Shown: positions 8,675 through 18,123 of the stretch, in pieces
How positions within the stretch are numbered: the stretch's first letter is position 1
How the letters are laid out: each line of letters begins with the position of its first letter
DNA from: AG2 sp036493735
GTDB lineage: Bacteria; Gemmatimonadota; Gemmatimonadetes; Gemmatimonadales; Gemmatimonadaceae
Direction of reading: 5' to 3'
Length of the DNA stretch: 64,000 bases
NCBI GenBank assembly: GCA_036493735.1
Contig: DASXPH010000024.1
Coordinates: 271,632 to 335,631 of the forward strand
Program-made: the position numbers and the translations under genes
The notes under the pieces: model-generated
What the model was told of the DNA's origin: nothing
Database searches by the model: none
The model's input: the letters and a program-made list of their open reading frames with translations, nothing else

Positions 8675-9169
8675 TTAGGCCCCCGCTCCCGCATGCCGGC
8701 CGGACTGACCACCGTCACGTCCCTCGCGTCGCCCATCGTGACGCTGCGCGGCGCGCTGCTTCCACTCCGCCACATTGGCGTCGAACTGCCTCTGCTGATC
8801 GGGCGTGAGGATCGACCGCATCTCGCCGAACTGACGCTCCCGCGCCTGCTCCATCTGAGGACGCAAAGCCTGCATCTGCGCCCGGGCCGCGGCCGTGTCG
8901 CCACGCTGACGAGCCGCACGCGCGTCTTGCATCGCCTTCCGGAACTGCTCGTTCGGCTTCTCGTTCTTTCGCATCTCCTTGAGCTTCGCTTTCTGATCGG
9001 CGCTCAGGTTGATGTTCTTGAGGAGCTCACCGCCGGGACCACGCCGGCCCCATTTCCCCTGTTCGTGGCGCTGGCGGGTCGGCTGCTGGGTCGCCTGCGC
9101 CGAAGCAACGCCAACGGCACCAAGAGACAGAGCCAGGCCCATGGCCGTGGCCATCATTGTTCTACGCAT
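8675..9169 (-). CDS. LTxxQ-motif (Spy/CpxP-like) periplasmic protein
   Basis: 164 residues from ATG 9169, preceded by GGAG; an upstream in-frame ATG adds 11 unlikely residues. A signal peptide (MRRTMMATAMGLALSLG) is followed by a basic, Gln- and Arg-rich helical protein with two LTxxQ-type motifs: LSADQKAKL (about 60) and LTPDQQRQF (about 120). CpxP and Spy proteins are all-helical periplasmic chaperones or metal-stress sensors carrying such motifs. The C-terminal tail is a low-complexity R/G/H-rich stretch that might bind metal. The stop codon TAA lies inside a GCCTAACG octamer, and a strong terminator follows. Confidence 0.8.
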   Translation of the reverse strand: MRRTMMATAMGLALSLGAVGVASAQATQQPTRQRHEQGKWGRRGPGGELLKNINLSADQKAKLKEMRKNEKPNEQFRKAMQDARAARQRGDTAAARAQMQALRPQMEQARERQFGEMRSILTPDQQRQFDANVAEWKQRAAQRHDGRREGRDGGQSGRHAGAGA

Positions 9170-9340
9170 GCTGGTACATCTCCGTGTTGTGGATTGCGAC
9201 AACTCGCGCGTCAGTGCGCGGGCGTCAATTCATTTCGGAGTCTGATACCAGTGGTCTCCGCCAGGGGTTCGCTGTTGGACGGTCCGTGTTACGAACGGCA
9301 CTGGCGTGTCACGAGTGGCGGTTTTCCGCCTCTCCAGGAG

Positions 9341-11443
9341 CTACCAGATCCGTGGAACCACCTCGGAAGGCCGAACCATAGAGTCTCCCGGCTTGCACCC
9401 GAACGCCTGAGCGAACTCGGGCATATTCGAGAGGGGCGCGTTCACTCGCCACTGCTCAGGCGAATGTGGGTCGAGGGTCACCCGAGTGCGCAGGTACGCG
9501 GGTCGATTGTGCTGGCGGTAGCTCTGGGCGTACGCGATGAAGAAGCGTTGCTCGGGACTGTAGCCCTCGAGGCGGCCCGGGCGGCCGGTACGCTCGAGCG
9601 CGCGCTGCAGCGCGTCGTAGCCGGTGAGGACACCCCCGAAGTCGGCAATGTTCTCGCCCAGCGTGAGGCGGCCATTGACGTGGAACGTGTCCACCTGGAT
9701 GTACCCCGTGTATTGCCGCACGACCATCGCGGCCTGCTCGGAGAAGTGGACCGAGTCCGCCGGGATCCACCAGTCGCGCAGGTTGCCGGCGGCATCATAG
9801 TGACGGCCTTCGTCGTCGAAGCCGTGCGTCAGCTCATGCCCCGCCCAGCTTCCGCCTAACGACCCGTAGTTTGCGGCGTCGTCCGCGGCAGGATCGAAGG
9901 TCTGTGGCACGAGCGCGCCGGCGGGGAATACCATCTCGTTCACCGTCGCGTCGTAATACGCGTTCACCGTCGGCACCGTCATCGACCACTCCGTCTTGTC
10001 CACTGGCAGACCGGGGCGATTCACGACGCGATGCCACTCGAACGAGCTCGCGCGCTGCACATTGAGCGCGAACGCGCCCTCGCCGACCACCAGCCGCGAG
10101 TAGTCGCGCCACCGGTCTGGATATCCGACCTTCTCGCTCATCTTTGCGAGCTTGTCGAGCGCCTGCGCGCGCGTCGAGTCGGACATCCACGTGAGGCGGA
10201 GGAGCCGGTCGTGGAACGCGACCCGGATGTCGTCGATGACCGCCCGGGCGCGGGCGCGCGCTTCGGGTGGGAACGTTCGCGTCACGTAGGCCTGGCCGAG
10301 TGCTTCGCCCATCATCCGATCAGTCTCTCGCGCGCAACGCTTCCACCGCGGCAAGAGCTCCTTTGCGCCGCTGAATCTCGAGCTGAATGCAAAATCCTCG
10401 TTGACGAACGGGGCGCTGAGCCAGGGCGACACCGGCGCGAGGGCGTGAAAGCGCAGGTAGGCCCGCCAATCACTGATCGGAGTCGACGCGAGCAGCTCGT
10501 TCGCGCGCTTGAAGAACTCGGGATTCGCGACATTGACTTTCGTGACCGCCGCCGACAGGCCGATCGAATGGAAATACGCCGGCCAGTCAACGTTAGGCAC
10601 CAGCGCCGCCAGCTCCGCCGTCGTCATGGGGTGATCCGTCGCCGCCGGATCGCGGAGATCGACGCGACGCGTCGACGCCTTCGCGAGCTCCGTCTCGAGC
10701 GCCATGATGCGGTCGGCCGCGCCCGCCGCCGAGGCACCGTCGTCTCCCGCCAGCGTCAGAATCTTCGCGATATGCTGGACATATGCCGTGCGCAGCGAGT
10801 CCGCTGCCGGCCCCTGATCGGTGTAATAGTCGCGATCGGGCATGCCCAGCCCCGCCTGCACCAACCAGACGATGTAGTGTGCGGCATCGTGGGCGTCGGC
10901 TGACGGACCATATCCGAAGAGTGCGCCAGCTCCATTCATCTGCAGCTCCGCCATCTCCCCGAGCAGCTGCGCGCGCGAGCTGACCGCATCGACCCGATTC
11001 AGCAACGGGCGCATCGTCGTCGCGCCCTTCGCTTCGGCGCCGACCGAGTCCATGCAGGAGGCATAGAAAGTCCCGAGCTTGCGCGTCGTGCTGTTCGTCG
11101 AGGGCGAGGAGCGCTTTGCCATCGCGTCCTCAAGCACTGCGCGAATTACGAGCTCGTTCCGGTCTGCCATGTCACGACTGACGCCGGAGTACGGGTAGGC
11201 CGCGGGAATCGTGTCGCGCGCCAGCCAGGCCCCATTGGCGAACTGGAAGAAGTCGTCGCACGCCTTGGCGGTCGTGTCGATCATCGAGACGTCCACGACA
11301 CGCAGCGGAGCCAGCTGCTGATCGAGACGCGCGACCGACTGCTGACGCTGCGCCCGGAGCGAGGGAGCAGCTCCTGCCATCATCACGAGCAGAAAGAGCG
11401 TGCGCGCGACGCGATGCCAACCCAGGAACCAGTGCCCTGACAT
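9341..11443 (-). CDS. M13 family metallopeptidase (neprilysin/PepO type), exported
   Basis: 700 residues, the usual size for M13 enzymes. A signal peptide precedes the N-terminal M13 domain, which carries ACDDFFQFANGAWL near residue 60. The zinc site is intact: GHELTHGFDDEGRHYD (HExxH near residue 534) and GENIADFGG (ExxxD near 594). The substrate-pocket motif NAYYD precedes them and the C-terminus has the expected arginine/tryptophan end. These zinc endopeptidases cleave short peptides in the periplasm or at the cell surface. Codon use is ordinary. The gene stands alone, divergent from the TPR gene, with a 118-base shared promoter region. Confidence 0.95.
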   Translation of the reverse strand: MSGHWFLGWHRVARTLFLLVMMAGAAPSLRAQRQQSVARLDQQLAPLRVVDVSMIDTTAKACDDFFQFANGAWLARDTIPAAYPYSGVSRDMADRNELVIRAVLEDAMAKRSSPSTNSTTRKLGTFYASCMDSVGAEAKGATTMRPLLNRVDAVSSRAQLLGEMAELQMNGAGALFGYGPSADAHDAAHYIVWLVQAGLGMPDRDYYTDQGPAADSLRTAYVQHIAKILTLAGDDGASAAGAADRIMALETELAKASTRRVDLRDPAATDHPMTTAELAALVPNVDWPAYFHSIGLSAAVTKVNVANPEFFKRANELLASTPISDWRAYLRFHALAPVSPWLSAPFVNEDFAFSSRFSGAKELLPRWKRCARETDRMMGEALGQAYVTRTFPPEARARARAVIDDIRVAFHDRLLRLTWMSDSTRAQALDKLAKMSEKVGYPDRWRDYSRLVVGEGAFALNVQRASSFEWHRVVNRPGLPVDKTEWSMTVPTVNAYYDATVNEMVFPAGALVPQTFDPAADDAANYGSLGGSWAGHELTHGFDDEGRHYDAAGNLRDWWIPADSVHFSEQAAMVVRQYTGYIQVDTFHVNGRLTLGENIADFGGVLTGYDALQRALERTGRPGRLEGYSPEQRFFIAYAQSYRQHNRPAYLRTRVTLDPHSPEQWRVNAPLSNMPEFAQAFGCKPGDSMVRPSEVVPRIW

Positions 11444-11561
11444 GCTCGAGCTCTCGGCTGTTGTTGCGGCCCAACGTAGGAGCGGACGTAGCGCCGGTCA
11501 ACGCGTGGCGTGCGGCCTGCAATACGTCGGGGCCACCGTGTCATCGTGCCGAGGTTCGTAA

Positions 11562-12353
11562 ATGCGTAAGATTTTGAAATTCAGAGTGCTATGTCGCGGG
11601 CTCATCGTCTCCGGAGCGCTGATCGGCTGGGCCGTTCGGGCCAATGCGCAGCGGGCAGGCACTACCCACCGCGACTCTGTGGGCAACGCGGCGGCGGCAC
11701 TCCTGAATCAGGGTCGCGCGAACGAAGCGCGAATCACCCTCATGAGCGCCCTCCGGGCGACCCGGTCGCCTGAGGAGCAGGCTGTTTACCGCCTCGAGAT
11801 CGCCAACACATTCCTGTTCGAGGGTAAGTACGGAGACGCGGCGCGTGCCTACAACGAAGTTGTCGCGCGTCAGGACACCGTTCCGGTAGACAGTCTGATT
11901 CGCTGGGCGCACCACGGCCTCGCTCTCGTCGACGCGTTCAACGGTCGGTCGGCGCGCGCCGCGGCGCATTACGCGAACGCCCTGCGCGGTCACTCGACCC
12001 TCGCCGACACGATCGAGATGCTCGTGCTCACCCTGCAGCATGATTCGGCGCTAAAGGCAATGGATCGATTTGTCGCCTCCCGCCCGGCGGGAGGCCCCTC
12101 GCAATTCGTCCAGGGCTACCGTGGTCTCAGCTGGTTGAATGCAGGGCATTGCACGGAGGCACTCCCGGAGATCGCCAAAGCGCCGCAGCAAGGGCGGCCA
12201 CTCATCGTTGCCATCCGCGGCCGCTGCGCCAGCAAGCATGCCCAACGCGTGGACGCATTGGCGATGCGTGACTCGGTGCTCACACAGAGCGTGCCCGATC
12301 CATTCGCCTGGACGGTGCTGATCGCGCGGGACGCCGCCCGAAAAATCCAGTAA
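11562..12353 (+). CDS. Exported TPR-like repeat protein
   Basis: 263 residues. The N-terminus has a signal peptide (LCRGLIVSGALIGWAVRANA). The rest is all-helical, with pairs of helices that fit TPR spacing: AAALLNQGRANEARITLMSA, AVYRLEIANTFLFEGKYGDA, IRWAHHGLALVDAFNGRSAR and YRGLSWLNAGHCTEALPEI. TPR arrays mediate protein-protein contacts; as an exported protein it would act in the periplasm. No catalytic motif is present. The next gene starts 34 bases downstream on the same strand, so it could share a transcript with the M20 peptidase. Confidence 0.7.
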   Translation: MRKILKFRVLCRGLIVSGALIGWAVRANAQRAGTTHRDSVGNAAAALLNQGRANEARITLMSALRATRSPEEQAVYRLEIANTFLFEGKYGDAARAYNEVVARQDTVPVDSLIRWAHHGLALVDAFNGRSARAAAHYANALRGHSTLADTIEMLVLTLQHDSALKAMDRFVASRPAGGPSQFVQGYRGLSWLNAGHCTEALPEIAKAPQQGRPLIVAIRGRCASKHAQRVDALAMRDSVLTQSVPDPFAWTVLIARDAARKIQ

Positions 12354-12387
12354 CGATCGACGGGAGCGCACTCGCTAGGTTTTTGGC

Positions 12388-13725
12388 ATGACGATCTCCA
12401 TCGCTGCCATTGCCCGGCTGACGCTCGTGGCGTCGTTCGCGCTCGGCTCGTTCGCGGCGGCACAGACGCCGTCCGCCCTGTCCGCCGAAGAAAGGACCAT
12501 TGTGCGCACCGTGGACGCGGAGAACGCGCGAACGCTCGCACTCCTCCAGCGGATCGTGGATATCAACAGCGGGACGATGAATTTCACGGGCGTGCGCCGC
12601 GTCGGCGACGCGCTCCGCGTCGAGCTGGACTCGTTGGGCTTCACCACGCACTGGGTGGATGGTGCGTCTTTCCATCGCGCCGGCCATCTCGTGGCCGAGC
12701 ACCCAGGGCCTGGTCCAAAGCTCCTCCTCATCGGGCATCTCGATACGGTGTTCGAGCCGAGCAGCCCGTTTCAGCACTTCGAGCACGTCGACGATTCGAC
12801 GGCGCGTGGCCCCGGTGTGATCGACATGAAGGGTGGCGACGTGATCATCATTGGGGCGCTGCGCGCATTGAAGGCAGCGGGCGTTCTGGGACGTCTCAAC
12901 GTCACCGTCGTGTACGACGGCGACGAGGAGGATGCGGGCACGCCGCTCACCGAGGCTCGGCGCGCGCTCGTCGAGGCGGCGCGCGGTGCCGCGGCAGCGA
13001 TCGGCTTCGAGGACGGTCCGGGCGATCCACACCTGGCGGTAATCTCTCGCCGCGGTGACGAGTCGTGGACGCTCCGGACGACGGGCACCCCGGCGCACTC
13101 GTCGCAGATCTTTCAGAAGGACGTCGGCGCCGGCGCCGTATATGAGGCCACGCGCGTGTTGAGCGAATTCTATCGGCAGCTCTCTGGCGAGCGTTACCTG
13201 ACCTTCAACCCGGGTCTCGCGTTAGGCGGCACCGCCGTGAAGCTCGACAGCACCGGTATCGCGGGCAGCGCCGAGGGGAAGTCGAACGTCGTGGCCGAGA
13301 ACATGACGGTGGTGGGCGACCTGCGCACGATCTCACCGGAGCAGCTCTCACGGGCAAAGCAGACCATGCAGGCGATCGTCGCGGCGCATCTTCCGAACAC
13401 GACGGGTGAGTTGGCGTTCGATCCGGGGTACCCACCGATGGCGCCGACCGCGGGGAATCGGAGGCTGCTCACACTTTATGACAAGATCAGCCGTGATCTC
13501 GGACTCTGGCCGGTGACGGCAGTGGACCCGTCGAAGGCCGGGGCGGCTGATGTGTCGTTCGTCGCCGACCTCGTCCTGATGAAGATCGACGGGGTTGGTT
13601 TGTCCGGGCGAGATGACCACACCACGAAAGAGACGGCAGACCTGCGCATGTTGCCCGTACAGACCAAGCGTGCGGCGTTGCTGCTCTATCGATTGGCCAC
13701 GAAGCCTCAGGAGACGAGCAACTGA
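12388..13725 (+). CDS. M20 family metallopeptidase (glutamate carboxypeptidase-like), exported
   Basis: 445 residues with a signal peptide (LTLVASFALGSFAAAQT). The co-catalytic zinc-site motifs are present: LLIGHLDTVFEP (H-x-D near residue 116), ARGPGVIDMKGG, and DGDEEDAGTP supplying the catalytic Glu pair. The dimerisation domain starts near WTLRTTGTPAHSS. A late His ligand lies in GRDDHTTKETAD. This order matches CPG2-type carboxypeptidases, which remove C-terminal glutamate or similar residues from small peptides or conjugates. The short gap from the upstream TPR gene allows co-transcription. It holds a CGTTAGGC octamer at 13220. Confidence 0.92.
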   Translation: MTISIAAIARLTLVASFALGSFAAAQTPSALSAEERTIVRTVDAENARTLALLQRIVDINSGTMNFTGVRRVGDALRVELDSLGFTTHWVDGASFHRAGHLVAEHPGPGPKLLLIGHLDTVFEPSSPFQHFEHVDDSTARGPGVIDMKGGDVIIIGALRALKAAGVLGRLNVTVVYDGDEEDAGTPLTEARRALVEAARGAAAAIGFEDGPGDPHLAVISRRGDESWTLRTTGTPAHSSQIFQKDVGAGAVYEATRVLSEFYRQLSGERYLTFNPGLALGGTAVKLDSTGIAGSAEGKSNVVAENMTVVGDLRTISPEQLSRAKQTMQAIVAAHLPNTTGELAFDPGYPPMAPTAGNRRLLTLYDKISRDLGLWPVTAVDPSKAGAADVSFVADLVLMKIDGVGLSGRDDHTTKETADLRMLPVQTKRAALLLYRLATKPQETSN

Positions 13726-13732
13726 ATAGCGA

Positions 13733-13815
13733 GTCATCCTGAGTGAAGCGAACGATCTGCTGTTAAGAAACGTCGCAACAACGGATCCTTCGTCGCTTCG
13801 CTCCTCAGGATGACA
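13733..13815. repeat. Intergenic inverted repeat (GTCATCCTGAG family)
   Basis: Left arm from 13733 (GTCATCCTGAGTGAAGCGA) and right arm ending 13815 (TCGCTTCGCTCCTCAGGATGAC) are near-perfect complements separated by about 27 bases. The same arms recur around 20401-20688. A similar sequence is widespread in environmental genomes from memory. It could act as a transcript-stabilising or terminating hairpin after the M20 gene. Confidence 0.85.
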
Positions 13816-13961
13816 TCGGGGGTTTTGCCCGAGCACAATCAGAGCGACACGTCGAGCGAGGTAGTTCGTCTTCAGAGTGGCAACGCAGGCTCCGATGACG
13901 CCGCGTTCCCTCGTGATGGCAGTCACGATGCAATCTCGGTCGCTCACGCCTGCGTCTCTGG

Positions 13962-15098
13962 ATGCCGTACCTCTCATTCGACAGCGAGTACTGCGAACTT
14001 CGCTTCGGCGCCAACTTGCTTGGCGGTCGCGGCGAGGGGAGCGTTCTGCTGTCGGTGCTGGCATCGCTGCCACCGACGGCGCTCATTCTCGTGAGCGGTG
14101 ATGGGCGAACGACGATTCGCCGATTGCCATCACGCTTCCCCATTCGCGTCGACGGCGAGATACTTGGATCGGCGTCGATGGAGCTGCTCGACAACTCGCA
14201 TCTCGAGCTCGGCGAACATCGGCTGATCTTCAATCTCACCGTCGAAACGCCGGCGGCGAACGGCGCGCACGAGGTCACCAGCAGCAGCTCGCCGACCGCG
14301 GGCGGCGCGGGACGCTCGAGTGCCGAGCTTCCGATCCCGGACATCGACCCTAACGATGTTTCGCCGTGGCTGTTGCGCGAGATGCGCACCGGCCGTGTCG
14401 TCGCTGTGCCGCGCGCGGGGATGTTGGTTGGCCGGAGCGAGGACTGCCATCTGGTGGTGCCGGGGCGCGGTGTATCGCGACGTCACGCGCTGTTGGAGCC
14501 ATACGCGGCGGGATTCGCGATCTCCGATCTCAGCGCCAACGGGACGCTCGTCAATGGGGTGAAGAGTCGAGAACACCAGCCGGTCGCGAGCGGCGACGTC
14601 ATTCGGATTGGTCTCGAGGATTACCGGGTAGAGAACGGGAGCGCGACGAAGGAGCCGGCCTCGGAGAGTCAACGACCAACGGAGTTCGTGCCCACCGTCG
14701 CCGCTCCGATGGAAAACGAGCGACCCGAACCGCTGGCCTCGCTCGAGGTATCCCGTGGCCCGCTCAGGGGCACGCACTACTCGATCGAACGTCCCGTCTG
14801 CGCGGTCGGCAGTTCGCGAGCAAACGACTTACGACTCAACGATAGCAGCGTCGCTCCGCATCACGCGACGCTCCTGCTCAAGGGCGATACCTGGTTCGTG
14901 ACCGATCTGCGGTCGCGTCACGGAACGTTCGTGAACGGGTATCGCGTCGCCACAGAGCGCGCCTTGGCCCCTGGCTGCACGCTGAGCTGCGGTCACGTGA
15001 CGCTCGTGTTCCGGGCGAGGAAGAGCATGCCAGCGGCGGAGCCGGAACAGGCGGAGGGCTGGGTGCTGCGGCTCTTCAAGTTCCTGAGAGCGTCCTGA
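13962..15098 (+). CDS. Protein with three FHA-type domains
   Basis: 378 residues, no signal peptide. Residues 1-95 look like a degenerate FHA fold lacking the G-R/S-x-x-H core. The second FHA (about 150-225) is complete: GMLVGRSEDCHLVVPGRGVS, then RRHALLEP and SDLSANGTLVNGVK. The third (about 265-350) has AVGSSRANDLRLND, APHHATLLLK and DLRSRHGTFVNGYRV. FHA domains bind phosphothreonine and so read Ser/Thr kinase output; the membrane kinase at 38 kb is a possible partner, though it lies far away. The last 25 residues are amphipathic and might touch a membrane. The stop is followed by a hairpin-containing repeat. Confidence 0.88.
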   Translation: MPYLSFDSEYCELRFGANLLGGRGEGSVLLSVLASLPPTALILVSGDGRTTIRRLPSRFPIRVDGEILGSASMELLDNSHLELGEHRLIFNLTVETPAANGAHEVTSSSSPTAGGAGRSSAELPIPDIDPNDVSPWLLREMRTGRVVAVPRAGMLVGRSEDCHLVVPGRGVSRRHALLEPYAAGFAISDLSANGTLVNGVKSREHQPVASGDVIRIGLEDYRVENGSATKEPASESQRPTEFVPTVAAPMENERPEPLASLEVSRGPLRGTHYSIERPVCAVGSSRANDLRLNDSSVAPHHATLLLKGDTWFVTDLRSRHGTFVNGYRVATERALAPGCTLSCGHVTLVFRARKSMPAAEPEQAEGWVLRLFKFLRAS

Positions 15099-15267
15099 TG
15101 GTGGCTGGAGATTAGTGGCTGGTGGCTGGTGATCGGTAGATAACCGCGGCTGTCATGTCGCCGTACCCGGATCTGCTTGTGCGCTAGCGCGCGGAAGCAG
15201 ATCCTTCTTATTTCTAGCCCACTGCTGGCCGCTACCAGCCACCAGCCACCAGTCACCAGCCACCACC
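15099..15267 (+). terminator. Terminator inside GGTGGCTGG / CCAGCCACC inverted arms
   Basis: Left arm 15099-15133 is made of GGTGGCTGG-type units and right arm 15232-15267 of the complementary CCAGCCACC units. Between them GGATCTGCTT (15169-15178) pairs perfectly with 15195-15204 and is followed by TTCTTATTTCT, a plausible terminator for the FHA gene. The right arm touches the ATG of the next gene (15268), so it also forms that gene's untranslated leader. The same design recurs at 32.5, 43.4 and 46.2 kb. Confidence 0.8.
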
Positions 15268-15774
15268 ATGTCGATCACGTTCAAGCTGAACGGAAAGTCG
15301 ACCACGGTCGATGCACCCCCGGAGATGCCGTTGCTCTGGGTGCTGCGCGACCTTCTCGATCTCAAGGGCACGAAGTTCGGTTGCGGGATGGCCCAGTGCG
15401 GCGCCTGTACGGTGCATGTGAAGGGCGTCGCGACGCGCTCCTGCGTGACACCGATTGCCGCGGTGAAGGGCAGCGAGGTTACTACCATCGAAGGGCTGTC
15501 GGTGGACGGCACGCATCCGCTGCAGCGCGCGTGGCAAGAAGTCGACGTGCCACAGTGCGGCTATTGTCAGGCGGGGCAGTTGATGTCGGCGGCAGCACTG
15601 CTCAAGAAGACGCCCCACCCCACTGACGCCGATATCGACACGGCCATGAACGGGAATCTGTGCCGCTGCGCTACGTACCTGCGGATTCGTGAAGCGATCC
15701 ATCGCGCCGCGGCGATGACGCCCGCGCCGGCTACCCAAGCCGGACGCGCGCACGCCGGCACGAGCAAACGCTGA
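15268..15774 (+). CDS. Molybdenum hydroxylase small subunit, two [2Fe-2S] clusters (IorA type)
   Basis: 168 residues, typical for the small subunit. The N-terminal plant-type ferredoxin site is C39, C44, C47 and C59 (FGCGMAQCGACTVH). The second cluster has C97 and C100 (QCGYCQAG) with C132 and C134 (NLCRCATY). It passes electrons from the Mo cofactor in the large subunit to an external acceptor. With no FAD subunit beside it, the pair resembles isoquinoline 1-oxidoreductase or aldehyde dehydrogenases that use cytochrome c as acceptor rather than xanthine dehydrogenase. The next gene, the large subunit, starts 11 bases downstream. No obvious ribosome site exists because the leader is a repeat arm. 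Confidence 0.95.
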   Translation: MSITFKLNGKSTTVDAPPEMPLLWVLRDLLDLKGTKFGCGMAQCGACTVHVKGVATRSCVTPIAAVKGSEVTTIEGLSVDGTHPLQRAWQEVDVPQCGYCQAGQLMSAAALLKKTPHPTDADIDTAMNGNLCRCATYLRIREAIHRAAAMTPAPATQAGRAHAGTSKR

Positions 15775-15785
15775 GGAGGCGCGCC

Positions 15786-18041
15786 ATGGCGACTAACCTA
15801 ACGAGCGAGCCAGTCAATCGGCGCCAGTTCCTGCGCGCGAGCGCCATCGTGGGCGGCGGCGTGCTGCTGGCGAGCTACCTCGAGCCCGTGAGCGGCGCGG
15901 CTGCACTTGCCGAACGTGCCGGGGCGGCCGGCAGCGCGGACGACTTCGTGCCGAATGCCTGGATCCGCATCGCGCCGAGTGGAGTGGTGACGATCGTGGC
16001 ACAGGACCCGGAGATCGGCCAGGGCGTCAAGACGATGCTCCCGATGCTCATCGCCGACGAGCTCGATGTGGACTGGAAGGATGTCCGCATCGAGCAGGCA
16101 CCACTCGACACGACGAAATACAAGAATCAGTTTGCCGGCGGCAGCACGGCGACGCCGAACCACTACCTGCCAATGCGTCGCGTCGGCGCCGCGGGGCGCG
16201 CGATGCTCGTCGCGGCGGCGGCTCACAGCTGGGGCGTACCCGAATCGGAGTGCGAGACGCGCTCGGGCGTCGTGTACCATCGCGCGAGCAATCGCAGCGC
16301 CAAGTACGGCGAGCTGGGAGAGCGCGCTTCGGCGGTTCCAGCGCCCGATCTCGAGAAGGTGCCGCTCAAAGATCCGAGCCAGTTCCGCATCATCGGCACT
16401 CGTGTGCCGGGTGTGGATACTCACGCGATTGTGACCGGCACGCCGATGTACGGCATCGACGTCGTCGTCCCAGGCATGCAGTACGCCGTCTTCGAGAAGT
16501 GTCCGGTGTTCGCTGGGAAGGCTGTCAGCGCGAACCTCGACGAGATCAAGAAGCAGCCCGGCGTTAGGCAAGCGTTCGTTGTCGATGGCGGCACGCAGCT
16601 CGCCGGCTTGTTGGGCGGGGTCGCCATCGTGGCCGACAGCTGGTGGTACGCCAAGAACGCCCGCACGAAGCTCAAGGTGACTTGGAACGAAGGGCCGACC
16701 GCGGAGCAATCGAGCGTCGGCTTCGCCGCGAGAGCCGCCGAGCTCTCGAAGCAGCCGGCGCAGCGGACATTGCGCAAGGATGGCGATGTCGACGGGGCAC
16801 TATCGTCGGCAGGGGCCAAAGTGCTGCGGGCGGAGTACTTCTATCCGTTCATCTCGCATGCGCCGATGGAGCCGCAGAACTGCACGGCGTCGTACCGGGA
16901 CGGCAAGCTCGAGATCTGGGCACCGAGTCAGACGCCGGCGTCAGGGCGGCAATTGGTCGCGCGCACGTTGGGCATCAAGGAAGAAGACATCACGATTCAC
17001 CTCACGCGCACGGGCGGTGGCTTCGGTCGAAGGCTGAACAACGATTACATGGTCGAGGCAGCGTGGATCGCCAAGGAAGCCGCCGTCCCAGTGAAGCTGC
17101 TGTGGACGCGTGAGGACGACATGCGCCACGATTTCTATCGCCCAGCGGGATTCCATTATTTCACCGGCGCCGTGGATCCCTCGGGGGCGCTCGTCGCGCT
17201 GCGCGATCACTTCGTCTCCTTCGGCGAAGGCGAGCGCTTTGCGCCTAGCGCGGGAATTACCGCGAACGAGTTTCCGGCGCGATTCATCCAGAATTGCGAG
17301 ATTGCGGCATCCGTGATGCCGTTAGGCGTGCCGACTGGCGCCCTGCGCGCGCCGCAGAGCAACGGACTGGCATTCGCATTCCAGTCGTTCCTTGACGAGC
17401 TCGCGCATGCCGCCGGAAGGGACCAGGTGCAGTTTCGCCTGGATTTGCTGGCGAACGCACCCCTTCCCGATCCCGCACCGCCGGCTGGCCAGCCAGCGCC
17501 GCCGCCAGGGTTCGTCTTCGACCCGCAGCGCATGCGCGGGGTACTCGAGTTGGTCGCGGAAAAGTCGGGCTGGGGCATGGAGCGGCTGCCGCGCGGCACT
17601 GGTCGCGGCGTCGCGTTCTACTTCAGCCACCGCGGCTATTTCGCGGAAGTCGTGCAGGCGACGGTGAGCCGAGCGGGGGCCGTGAAGGTGGATAAAGTCT
17701 GGGCCGCGGGCGACATCGGCAGCCAGATCATCAATCCGCTCAACGCCGAGAGCCAGGCCCAGGGCGCGGTGCTCGATGGATTGGCCGAAGCGTTAGGCCA
17801 GGAGATCACGATCGATCGCGGCCGCACCGTGCAGAGCAACTTCCACGATTTCAAGTTGCTGCGTTTGACGCAGGCGCCGCCGATCGAAGTCCACTTCAAG
17901 ATCTCGAACAACCCACCGACCGGACTCGGCGAGCCCGCATTGCCCCCAGCGCCACCGGCGCTCTGCAATGCAATCTTCGCCGCGACAGGAAAGCGCATTC
18001 GAACGCTGCCGATATCGAAGAACGATTTGAGTTGGAGCTGA
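15786..18041 (+). CDS. Molybdopterin-binding large subunit (IorB type), Tat-exported
   Basis: 751 residues, the IorB size. A Tat-like signal (NRRQFLRASAIVGGGVLLA) shows export to the periplasm. The middle contains the Mo-cofactor binding pattern TRTGGGFGRRLNNDY and a PMEPQNCTA segment, and the end has GLGEPALPPAPPALCNAI, where the catalytic Glu of this family lies. Together with the upstream 2Fe-2S subunit it should hydroxylate an N-heterocycle or aldehyde. The substrate is not readable. RBS GAGGAGG is excellent. Two GCCTAACG octamers in reverse lie near the end (17320, 17791). Confidence 0.94.
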   Translation: MATNLTSEPVNRRQFLRASAIVGGGVLLASYLEPVSGAAALAERAGAAGSADDFVPNAWIRIAPSGVVTIVAQDPEIGQGVKTMLPMLIADELDVDWKDVRIEQAPLDTTKYKNQFAGGSTATPNHYLPMRRVGAAGRAMLVAAAAHSWGVPESECETRSGVVYHRASNRSAKYGELGERASAVPAPDLEKVPLKDPSQFRIIGTRVPGVDTHAIVTGTPMYGIDVVVPGMQYAVFEKCPVFAGKAVSANLDEIKKQPGVRQAFVVDGGTQLAGLLGGVAIVADSWWYAKNARTKLKVTWNEGPTAEQSSVGFAARAAELSKQPAQRTLRKDGDVDGALSSAGAKVLRAEYFYPFISHAPMEPQNCTASYRDGKLEIWAPSQTPASGRQLVARTLGIKEEDITIHLTRTGGGFGRRLNNDYMVEAAWIAKEAAVPVKLLWTREDDMRHDFYRPAGFHYFTGAVDPSGALVALRDHFVSFGEGERFAPSAGITANEFPARFIQNCEIAASVMPLGVPTGALRAPQSNGLAFAFQSFLDELAHAAGRDQVQFRLDLLANAPLPDPAPPAGQPAPPPGFVFDPQRMRGVLELVAEKSGWGMERLPRGTGRGVAFYFSHRGYFAEVVQATVSRAGAVKVDKVWAAGDIGSQIINPLNAESQAQGAVLDGLAEALGQEITIDRGRTVQSNFHDFKLLRLTQAPPIEVHFKISNNPPTGLGEPALPPAPPALCNAIFAATGKRIRTLPISKNDLSWS

Positions 18042-18043
18042 AG

Positions 18044-18088
18044 CGGGTTGCGGTTGCGGGTTGCGGGTTGCGGGTTGCGGGTTGCGGC
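18044..18088 (+). repeat. Tandem GGGTTGC heptamer
   Basis: Six or so copies of a seven-base unit (GGGTTGC, first copies slightly altered) begin two bases after the IorB stop. The next gene starts 35 bases downstream at 18124. Such arrays slip easily in replication and could alter spacing or folding between the two genes. Confidence 0.85.
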
Positions 18089-18123
18089 TGAACCGACGAA
18101 GAAAGTGCTTGCACGGAGAAGCA

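Noticed and set aside
10031..10903. Open frame of 290 codons on the plus strand opposite the M13 peptidase
   Set aside because: Arginine-rich antisense shadow; the minus-strand product has complete catalytic motifs.
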